Assembly (NCBI GenBank): GCA_902826635.1
Contig: CADEFQ010000007.1
Span: 3,274 to 58,420, forward strand
Length of the DNA: 55,147 nt
Direction of reading: 5' to 3'
Origin: an uncultured Pseudomonadota bacterium
GTDB taxonomy: Bacteria > Pseudomonadota > Gammaproteobacteria > Steroidobacterales > Steroidobacteraceae
The first letter of the stretch is position 1. The number at the start of each line of letters is the position of its first letter. Below, one piece after another: positions 46,445-55,147 of the stretch. Made by a program: the position numbers and the translations under genes. The notes below the pieces were generated by a model. The model was not told the DNA's origin. It saw nothing but the letters and a program-made list of their open reading frames with translations, and ran no database searches.

Positions 46445-47821
46445 ATGACCCCAGGCACGATCGACGCCCTGTCACCGGTAGACGGCCGTTACCGCAGCGC
46501 TGCCGATCCGCTCCGCCCGATCCTTTCCGAACAGGGCCTCATCCGCGAACGCATCCGAATCGAGGCGGAATGGTTCCGTTTTCTCGTGGCCGAAGTTCCC
46601 GCGTTCCGCAGGCTCGCGCCCTCGACGGCCGTCATGGCGCGAGCCGCCGCGCTCGCCGCGGAACCCGAAGACGGGGCCGCCGTCGCCGTCAAGCAGATCG
46701 AGGCGCGCATCAATCACGACGTGAAGGCCGTCGAGTATTACGTGCGCGAAGCGCTCGCCGGCGCCGGCGCCACGGCGGCGCAACTCGAACTCGTGCATTT
46801 CGGCTGCACCTCCGAGGACATCAACAACGTCGCTTACGCGCGCCTGCTCGTGGCCGCGCGCGCCGTCCTCACCGGCGCGCTCGACGCGCGCATCGCGACC
46901 CTGGGCACGCTCGCGTCGCAGTACGCGGCGCTGCCGATGATCGCGCGTACCCACGGCCAGACCGCGAGCCCGACGACACTCGGCAAGGAACTCGCGAATG
47001 TCGTCGCGCGTCTCGGACGCGCCCGCGACCGACTCGGCGCCGTGACCGCGCTCGGCAAATGGAACGGCGCGGTCGGCAACTACAACGCGCACGTCGCGGC
47101 GTTTGCAGACCTCGACTGGCCGGCGCTCGGCGCCCGCTTCGTCGCGTCGCTCGGCCTCGGATTCAACGCCTACACCACGCAGATCGAGCCGCACGACTGG
47201 ATCGGCGAATACTGCGACGCCGTCGCCGCGACGAATGTGATCGTGCTCGATTTCTGTCGCGACGCGTGGGGCTATATTTCGCTCGGCTACCTGCGACAGC
47301 GGCCCGTCGCCGGCGAGGTCGGCTCCTCGACGATGCCGCACAAGGTGAACCCGATCGATTTCGAGAACGCCGAGGGCAACCTCGGCATCGCAAACGCGCT
47401 GCTGCGCCACTTTGCCGAGAAGCTGCCGGTCTCGCGCTGGCAGCGCGACCTCACCGATTCGACCGTGCTGCGCAACCTTGGCGTGGCCCTCGCCCACACG
47501 CTGATCGCGTGGCAATCGCTCGGGCGCGGGCTCGGCAAGGTGGAGGCGAACCCCGCGCGCATGGCGGCGGACCTCGACGGCGCGTGGGAAGTGCTCGCGG
47601 AAGCGGTGCAGACCGTGTTGCGTGCGCACGGCGTGCCGAACGGCTACGAACTCCTGAAGGAGTTTACCCGCGGGCGCCCGATCGACGCCGCGACGCTGCG
47701 CGAACTGGTCGACCGACTGCCGCTGCCGGACGCGGCCCGCGAACGCCTGAAAGGCCTCACTCCGGCCGATTACACCGGCCTCGCGGCCCGCCTCGCGGCC
47801 GAAAGCCCCGCTTCGAACTGA
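46445..47821 (+). CDS. purB: Adenylosuccinate lyase
   Basis: A 458-aa lyase of the fumarase/aspartase superfamily acting twice in purine synthesis (SAICAR and adenylosuccinate cleavage). It shows the signature GEVGSSTMPHKVNPIDFEN and FGCTSEDINNVAYARL; length matches the E. coli class. TATCAT at 46421-46426 is a possible -10, giving a leader of about a dozen bases without a Shine-Dalgarno. Confidence 0.97.
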   Translation: MTPGTIDALSPVDGRYRSAADPLRPILSEQGLIRERIRIEAEWFRFLVAEVPAFRRLAPSTAVMARAAALAAEPEDGAAVAVKQIEARINHDVKAVEYYVREALAGAGATAAQLELVHFGCTSEDINNVAYARLLVAARAVLTGALDARIATLGTLASQYAALPMIARTHGQTASPTTLGKELANVVARLGRARDRLGAVTALGKWNGAVGNYNAHVAAFADLDWPALGARFVASLGLGFNAYTTQIEPHDWIGEYCDAVAATNVIVLDFCRDAWGYISLGYLRQRPVAGEVGSSTMPHKVNPIDFENAEGNLGIANALLRHFAEKLPVSRWQRDLTDSTVLRNLGVALAHTLIAWQSLGRGLGKVEANPARMAADLDGAWEVLAEAVQTVLRAHGVPNGYELLKEFTRGRPIDAATLRELVDRLPLPDAARERLKGLTPADYTGLAARLAAESPASN

Positions 47822-47958
47822 GACCTGTGGCACGTTTTGACGCACCGGCCTATGTCAAGCCGGGGCAAAGCGTGACCGCATCGACAGGCCGGGGGCAACG
47901 GACTGCCGGAGAATCGCCGCCAAACGCCATCCGGCGCAGAGGCTGCGGAAATCTTGAC

Positions 47959-48519
47959 GTGAGTGGTACCGGGGAGTTCGAGCTGAGCCTGCTGTCGCAG
48001 ACGCCCGCGCCGCGTCTCGACTTGCCGCCGCTCGAGGCGCCGGCGCAGGTCAATGTCGTCACGACGCTGCAGGAAACCCTGGCGGCAACGCTCCTCGTCG
48101 CGGGCAGCGCGCAGCGCCTGATGTCGATCTACACGCCGAACCTCGAGCCGGACCTCTACGATCAGACCGCGTTCCTCGACATCGTGAAGCGCTTCGTGCT
48201 CGCGCGCAGCTTCGCGAAAGTCCGTGTCCTCCTGGGCGACGGCAGCCGCATGATCCGGGACGTGCACCGGTTCGTCGCGATGAGCCGCCGGCTCACGAGC
48301 TACATCGACATCCGTGCGCTCGGTGAGGACGCGCCCAAGCCGCACCCCGGGTACATCATCGCGGACGACCGCGCGATCCTCTACCGCGCCAATGCCACGC
48401 AATGGGACGGCATTGCCGACCTCGACAATGCGCCGGTCGCGCGCATGCATCTCGCCGACTTCGACGCGCAGTGGATTTCCCACGCGCCCGACTACGGGTA
48501 TCGCGTGGCGCGTCGCTGA
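47959..48519 (+). CDS. DUF7931-like (phospholipase D-like fold) hypothetical protein
   Basis: A 186-aa protein from GTG 47959. The core LMSIYTPNLEPDLYDQTAFL and LLGDGSRMIRDVHRFVAMSR resembles the C-terminal DUF7931 domain often fused to an acetyltransferase in Gammaproteobacteria; here it stands alone. No PLD-type HKD motif is seen, so it is probably non-catalytic. The reading frame stays open back to GTG 47827, six bases after the purB stop, which would add 44 low-complexity residues (GQSVTASTGRGQRTAGESPP); I favour the shorter start. Confidence 0.65.
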   Translation: MSGTGEFELSLLSQTPAPRLDLPPLEAPAQVNVVTTLQETLAATLLVAGSAQRLMSIYTPNLEPDLYDQTAFLDIVKRFVLARSFAKVRVLLGDGSRMIRDVHRFVAMSRRLTSYIDIRALGEDAPKPHPGYIIADDRAILYRANATQWDGIADLDNAPVARMHLADFDAQWISHAPDYGYRVARR

Positions 48520-48543
48520 CGCGCCCCCGCGTATCCTCCCTCC

Positions 48544-49029
48544 ATGCCCGCTCGTCCCGAAGTCACGGTCGCCGCGATCGTCGAGCGCGAAGGCCGCTTC
48601 CTCGTCGTCGAGGAGCGCATTCGCGGTCGGCTCGTGCTGAACCAGCCCGCCGGGCATGTCGAGGATCGTGAAACACTGTTTGAAGCCGTGGTGCGCGAAA
48701 CGCGCGAGGAGTCGGCCTGGTGTTTCGCGCCCGCGCACCTCCTCGGCATCTATTTGTGGCGCAACGCCCGTACCGGCCGTTCGTCGCTGCGGATCGCATT
48801 CACCGGTGAGGTTTGCGGCCACGACCCCCACGCGACGCTCGATCGCGGTATCGTCGGCACACACTGGATGACCCGCAAAGAGCTGGAAGAGGAGCACTCG
48901 CGCCTGCGCAGCCCGCTCGTGCTTCGCTGCATCGACGACTACCTCACCGGCCGGCGCCTGCCGCTCGACTCCGTTGCCCACCTCGACTTGCACACCGCGG
49001 TGCACATGCGCGCCGTCAGGGTCGGCTGA
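48544..49029 (+). CDS. NUDIX hydrolase (NudJ-like phosphatase)
   Basis: A 161-aa NUDIX protein with box GHVEDRETLFEAVVRETREE (about residues 37-56), all catalytic Glu present. It resembles NudJ (HMP-PP/thiamin pyrophosphate phosphatase), which likewise sits next to mnmA in many Gammaproteobacteria. TATCCT lies 6 bases before the ATG. It precedes mnmA by 35 bases. Confidence 0.9.
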   Translation: MPARPEVTVAAIVEREGRFLVVEERIRGRLVLNQPAGHVEDRETLFEAVVRETREESAWCFAPAHLLGIYLWRNARTGRSSLRIAFTGEVCGHDPHATLDRGIVGTHWMTRKELEEEHSRLRSPLVLRCIDDYLTGRRLPLDSVAHLDLHTAVHMRAVRVG

Positions 49030-49052
49030 GCGCGCCGGCGCAACGCGGCCCG

Positions 49053-49058
49053 TACAAT
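49053..49058 (+). promoter_or_regulatory. Candidate -10 of mnmA
   Basis: TACAAT, 6 bases before the GTG start of mnmA and without a Shine-Dalgarno between them, consistent with a leaderless message. No clear -35. Confidence 0.45.
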
Positions 49059-49064
49059 GGGCGC

Positions 49065-50192
49065 GTGGCCAAGGACACTTCCCGTATCGTGGTGGGGCTT
49101 TCGGGCGGCGTCGACTCCGCGGTCGCGGCATTGCGCCTCATCGAGCGCGGCCATGAGGTGCACGGGCTCTTCATGGCGAACTGGGACGACGACGACGGCT
49201 ATTGCACCGCCGCCCAGGACTTCCAGGACGCCCGCGCGGTGGCGGAAGTGCTGTCGATCCCGCTGCATCGTGTCGATTTCTCGCGCGAGTATCGCGACCG
49301 GGTGTTCGCGGCCTTCCTTGCCGAATACGAGGCCGGCCGCACGCCGAATCCCGACGTGCTCTGCAATCGCGAGATCAAGTTCGGCACGTGCCTCGCGCAC
49401 GCGCGCCGCCTCGGCGCCGGACGCTTCGCGACCGGGCACTACGCGCAACTGCGCGCCGGCGCGAGCGGCACGGAGTTGCACAAGGGCGCGGATCCGGCGC
49501 GCGACCAGTCGTATTTCCTGCACGCGATCGAACGCGAGGTGCTCGACTCGATCGTGTTTCCGGTCGGGGATCTCGCCAAGGATGACGTGCGTGCGCGCGC
49601 GCGCAGCGCGGGACTGCCGGTGTACGACAAGCCCGACAGCACCGGCATCTGCTTCATCGGTGAGCGGCCGTTTCGCGAATTCCTGTCGCGCTTCGTGGCG
49701 GACACGCCCGGTCCGCTGGAGACCCCGGGTGGCGCGCGTCTCGGCACGCATCGCGGCCTCGCCTTTTACACGCTGGGCCAGCGGGGCGGCCTCGAAATCG
49801 GCGGGCAGTCCGGTCATGCGGAAGGCGCGTGGTATGTCGCGCGCAAGGATCGCGCGCGCAATGCCTTGATCGTCGTCCAGGGCCACGACCATCCGCTCCT
49901 CAAATCGGCGGCGCTTCGCACCGGTCGCATGCATTGGCTCGCGCCTCCGCCCGCGGCCGCCTTTCGCGCGGCGGCCAAGGTGCGCTACCGCCAGTCCGAC
50001 CAGCCCGTCGCGGTCACGATGCTCGCGAACGAGTGCATCCACCTCGAATTTGACCTGGATCAGCGCGCGGTGACGCCCGGCCAGTACGCTGTCCTCTACG
50101 AGGGCACGCGTTGCCTCGGTGGCGGGGTGATCGAAGACACCGAAGCCGCCGCGGCGGCCGACGCGCCTTCGCCCACGGTCACCACAGCGTAG
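49065..50192 (+). CDS. mnmA: tRNA-specific 2-thiouridylase MnmA
   Basis: A 375-aa PP-loop enzyme that installs the 2-thio group at U34 of tRNA-Glu, -Gln and -Lys. PP-loop GLSGGVDS (residues 11-18), catalytic cysteines in TPNPDVLCN and [10 protein letters not shown], and the C-terminal barrel are all present. GTG 49065 gives the family N-terminus; an out-of-frame ATG at 49057 is not used. hflD, its common neighbour, is not adjacent. Confidence 0.96.
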   Translation: MAKDTSRIVVGLSGGVDSAVAALRLIERGHEVHGLFMANWDDDDGYCTAAQDFQDARAVAEVLSIPLHRVDFSREYRDRVFAAFLAEYEAGRTPNPDVLCNREIKFGTCLAHARRLGAGRFATGHYAQLRAGASGTELHKGADPARDQSYFLHAIEREVLDSIVFPVGDLAKDDVRARARSAGLPVYDKPDSTGICFIGERPFREFLSRFVADTPGPLETPGGARLGTHRGLAFYTLGQRGGLEIGGQSGHAEGAWYVARKDRARNALIVVQGHDHPLLKSAALRTGRMHWLAPPPAAAFRAAAKVRYRQSDQPVAVTMLANECIHLEFDLDQRAVTPGQYAVLYEGTRCLGGGVIEDTEAAAAADAPSPTVTTA

Positions 50193-50196
50193 GACC

Positions 50197-51282
50197 ATGC
50201 CCGCATCGAGAGCCCTGCCCCCGCGCCTTGCCGAACTCAAATCCCTCACCGGGCGCACGCCGCTCATCGAGATCGACTGCGAATTCCGCGGCCGGCGCCA
50301 TCGCATCTACGCCAAGCACGAGGCGCTCAACTTCACGGGCAGCATCAAGGACCGGATGGCGCTGCATATCCTCGAACGCGCCTACCTGGATGAAACGATC
50401 GAGCCCGGCGACGAGATTGCCGAGGCGACGAGCGGCAACACCGGCATCGCGTTTGCGGCGTTGGGCCGGGCGCTGGGCCACCGTGTACGCATTTACATGC
50501 CCGACTGGATGAGCCGCGAGCGCGTACTCGTGATCCGGAGCCTCGGCGCAACGGTCATACCGGTATCACACGAGCAAGGCGGCTTCCTCGGCAGCATCCG
50601 CATGGCCGACCGACATGCCGCCGCAGTCCCGAACGTGTTTCGGCCACGCCAGTTCGACAGCGATGCGAACGTTGAGGCCCACTACGACACGACCGGCCCC
50701 GAGCTCCTCGCGCAACTCGAACGCCCGCCCACCGCGTTTGTCGCGGGCGTCGGTACGGGTGGCACCGTGATGGGAGTCGGACGGCTGCTGCGCGAGCGCG
50801 TTCCCGGTGCGACCGTGCACCCGCTCGAACCGGCCAATTCGCCGACGCTGCGCACCGGCAGCAAGGTCGGGCGCCACCGCATCCAGGGCATCAGCGACGA
50901 ATTCATCCCTTCGATCGTGCGGCTCGGGGAACTCGACCGCATCGTCGACGTGTGGGACGGCGACGCGATCTGCATGGCGCAGCGCCTCGCCAGCGAACTC
51001 GGCATCGCCGTGGGCATCAGCTCGGGCGCCAATTTCCTCGGGGCGCTCGAAATCGCGCATGAGCAGGGGGTGGGCGCGGTGGTCGCCACGGTCTTCTGCG
51101 ACGACAACAAGAAATACCTGTCGACCGATCTCTGCAGCGACGAGGAGAGCCGCGAACATTACCTGTCGCCGGAAGTGCAGCTGCACGGCTTTCGCGTGAT
51201 TCCGATGCTCGATCGCGGGATCGGCGAGGCGGTTGTCCGCAGGGCGCACGGCGGTCGCGTGACAAGCACGCTCCCGCTATAA
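50197..51282 (+). CDS. PLP-dependent cysteine synthase-family protein
   Basis: A 361-aa fold-type II PLP enzyme. PLP Lys51 is in FTGSIKDRM, the substrate loop is [11 protein letters not shown], and the phosphate-binding loop is [12 protein letters not shown]. It resembles CysM/CysK and cystathionine beta-synthase core domains but has an extended N-terminus and a C-terminal tail of about 35 residues, so the exact reaction is uncertain. It starts 4 bases after mnmA. A link to sulfur supply for thiolation is possible but speculative. Confidence 0.85.
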   Translation: MPASRALPPRLAELKSLTGRTPLIEIDCEFRGRRHRIYAKHEALNFTGSIKDRMALHILERAYLDETIEPGDEIAEATSGNTGIAFAALGRALGHRVRIYMPDWMSRERVLVIRSLGATVIPVSHEQGGFLGSIRMADRHAAAVPNVFRPRQFDSDANVEAHYDTTGPELLAQLERPPTAFVAGVGTGGTVMGVGRLLRERVPGATVHPLEPANSPTLRTGSKVGRHRIQGISDEFIPSIVRLGELDRIVDVWDGDAICMAQRLASELGIAVGISSGANFLGALEIAHEQGVGAVVATVFCDDNKKYLSTDLCSDEESREHYLSPEVQLHGFRVIPMLDRGIGEAVVRRAHGGRVTSTLPL

Positions 51283-51283
51283 T
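51278..51283 (+). promoter_or_regulatory. Candidate -10 of acnA
   Basis: A perfect TATAAT overlapping the stop codon of the previous gene, 43 bases before the acnA ATG. No well-spaced -35 hexamer. GCGGAGA before the ATG is a good ribosome site, so acnA is leadered. Confidence 0.55.
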
Positions 51284-51326
51284 TGGCGGCTATTTCGAGC
51301 CCTATCGCCCCGTCGCGGAGAACACG

Positions 51327-54007
<2,681 letters not shown>

Positions 54008-54008
<1 letters not shown>

Positions 54009-54712
54009 TGAGCGCGACCGCGCGTGTGATCGCTGTCTTCGATCTCGACGGCACGATCACACGTCGCGATACGCTCTTTCCGTATGTGCTGCACTTCCTC
54101 GCGCAGCGGCCGTGGCGCCTCGCCCGGCTGCTGCGCGTGTTGCCCGCCGCGTGCGCCTACCTCGTGGACCGTGACCGCGCCCGACTGAAGGCTGCCCTCC
54201 TTCGCCATGCGCTCGGCGGGGAATCGCGCGCCGCCCTCGATCGCTGGAATTCGACTTACCTGCCGTGCGTCATTGCCCACGACCTCCTTGCACCCGCGGT
54301 CGCCGCGATCGAGCGGCATCGCAGTGACGGCGACACACTCGTACTCATGTCCGCGAGCGTCGATCTTTACGTTCCAGAGCTCGGGCGCCGGCTCGGTTTT
54401 GCGCGAACGCTCTGCACCGGCGTGCGCTGGCAGGGCGATGCCCTCGACGGCGTGCTCGCTACACCCAATTTGCGCGGCGAGGAAAAAGCCCGCCGCCTCG
54501 CCGATCTGCGCGCCCAGGACGACGGTGCGAGCTTCGTTGCCTACGGCAACAGCGCGTCCGATCTGCCGCACTTGCGTCTCGCCGATCGCGGTATCCTGGT
54601 GAACGGTTCGCGCTCCGCGCGCGAGGTAGCGGTCGCGCTCGGAATCGAATGCGTCAAATGGCGGGGAACATGGCGACCCGCCGCGCACTCCAAGCTGGAC
54701 GGGTCCGGCTGA
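54008..54712 (+). CDS. HAD-IB family phosphatase (SerB-like)
   Basis: A 234-aa HAD hydrolase. Motif I FDLDGT (Asp12, Asp14), motif II MSASVDLYV (Ser), motif III Lys in the EEKARRL segment, and motif IV GNSASDLPHL. The helical cap fits subfamily IB, phosphoserine phosphatase and relatives. The substrate is not determinable; a non-SerB phosphatase is likely because the SerB-specific N-terminal part is absent. Confidence 0.88.
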
Positions 54713-54761
54713 GCAGCAGGCGGCCCCGGTAGAAACAGACTCAGCAAGGATCCGTAACCCA

Positions 54762-55147
54762 TTGATATTGCCACCAAACGAACCACCTTCCAGCATCACA
54801 CCCGAAGCGGTCTACCTCGACCGTCGGCGGCTGCTCGTGGGCGCGGCGGCGATCGGGCTGACCGGCTGGGGCGCATCGTCCCACGCGGCCCCGGCCGCGC
54901 TCTCAGCTGCGCGAAACCCACGCTATTCCGTGAACGACGCCCCGACGGATTACGAGGACATCACCTCGTACAACAATTTCTACGAGTTCGGCACGGGCAA
55001 GGACGACCCACAGCTGCGCGCACAGTCGCTGCGCACACGCCCATGGAGCGTCGCGATTTCGGGCGAGGTCGAGGCGCCGGGTACGTTCACACTCGAGGAC
55101 CTGCTGAAGCCCCATCCCCTCGAGGAGCGCATCTACCGCCTGCGCTG
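54762..55147 (+). CDS. msrP: Methionine sulfoxide reductase catalytic subunit MsrP, N-terminal part
   Basis: The first 128 codons of the molybdopterin enzyme MsrP (YedY), which repairs oxidised methionine in periplasmic proteins. A Tat signal (LDRRRLLVGAAAIGLTG) and the family segments SSITPEAVY, YNNFYEFGTGKDDP and RPWSVAISGEV are visible. The molybdenum-binding Cys lies beyond the window, which cuts the gene. The start is probably TTG 54762, with AAGGA at 54746-54750; there is no in-frame ATG. Confidence 0.9.
   Translation, partial: MILPPNEPPSSITPEAVYLDRRRLLVGAAAIGLTGWGASSHAAPAALSAARNPRYSVNDAPTDYEDITSYNNFYEFGTGKDDPQLRAQSLRTRPWSVAISGEVEAPGTFTLEDLLKPHPLEERIYRLR

Noticed and set aside
45646..47820. 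Very long plus-strand open frame running through fumC and purB
   Set aside because: High-GC shadow frame, rich in Arg, Ala and Gly; only its last part (47959-48519) encodes a recognisable protein.

Overview
The window is high-GC proteobacterial chromosome, most likely a gammaproteobacterium near the Xanthomonadales/Nevskiales/Steroidobacterales part of the tree. The clues are a copL-copA pair, a complete ccmA-I operon, a uvrC-pgsA-tRNA-Gly-tRNA-Cys block with tRNA-Leu nearby, and purB and mnmA close to NUDIX genes. No marker gene fixes the genus. Genes are densely packed, with many 1-4 base stop/start overlaps and no gene-free stretch over about 200 bases.

Layout. 1-839: start of a CopA-type multicopper oxidase and copL. 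982-2094: signal-anchored MDR oxidoreductase. 2117-4452: a complete IS1595-family transposon (2125-4444) with 25-bp terminal inverted repeats and an exact 8-bp target duplication CCATTGCT; besides the transposase it carries a trypsin-like protease and a 53-aa basic protein. 4562-7567: yceI, FMN reductase and pirin, divergent from a LysR regulator. 7572-10343: threonine dehydrogenase, an ion-transporter-superfamily permease and a rhomboid protease. 10321-20477: a 12-gene minus-strand run, ccmABCDEFGHI followed by a MaoC-like hydratase, an MFS carrier and a MATE exporter. 20539-24944: a MacB/Dev-type ABC exporter. 24976-27100: tRNA-Leu, a PEP-CTERM protein, a serine-hydrolase-like lipoprotein, tRNA-Cys and tRNA-Gly. 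27151-34474: pgsA, uvrC, UdgB, icd, aceA and aceB, divergent from a short-chain-acyl-CoA-type regulator (34579-36084). 36142-41019: class II DAHP synthase, a two-gene lysine-to-aminoadipate cassette and yebC. 41058-46347: a PepSY/PhoP/PhoQ-like system, mazG, a CoA pyrophosphatase and fumC. 46445-55147: purB, a DUF7931-like protein, NUDIX, mnmA, a cysteine-synthase-like enzyme, acnA, a HAD phosphatase and the start of msrP.

Function. Central carbon metabolism is prominent: aconitase, isocitrate dehydrogenase, isocitrate lyase, malate synthase and fumarase all lie here, and the glyoxylate-shunt genes face a likely acyl-CoA-sensing regulator across an intergenic region holding two near-identical 12-bp palindromic boxes. 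The ccm operon supplies holocytochromes c for respiration.

The two most notable observations are the passenger-carrying IS1595 transposon, whose boundaries can be fixed to the base, and a recurring architecture in which a -10-like hexamer lies 6-7 bases before the start codon without a Shine-Dalgarno sequence, suggesting leaderless mRNAs. All calls come from reading the sequence by eye; no database search or computation was run.
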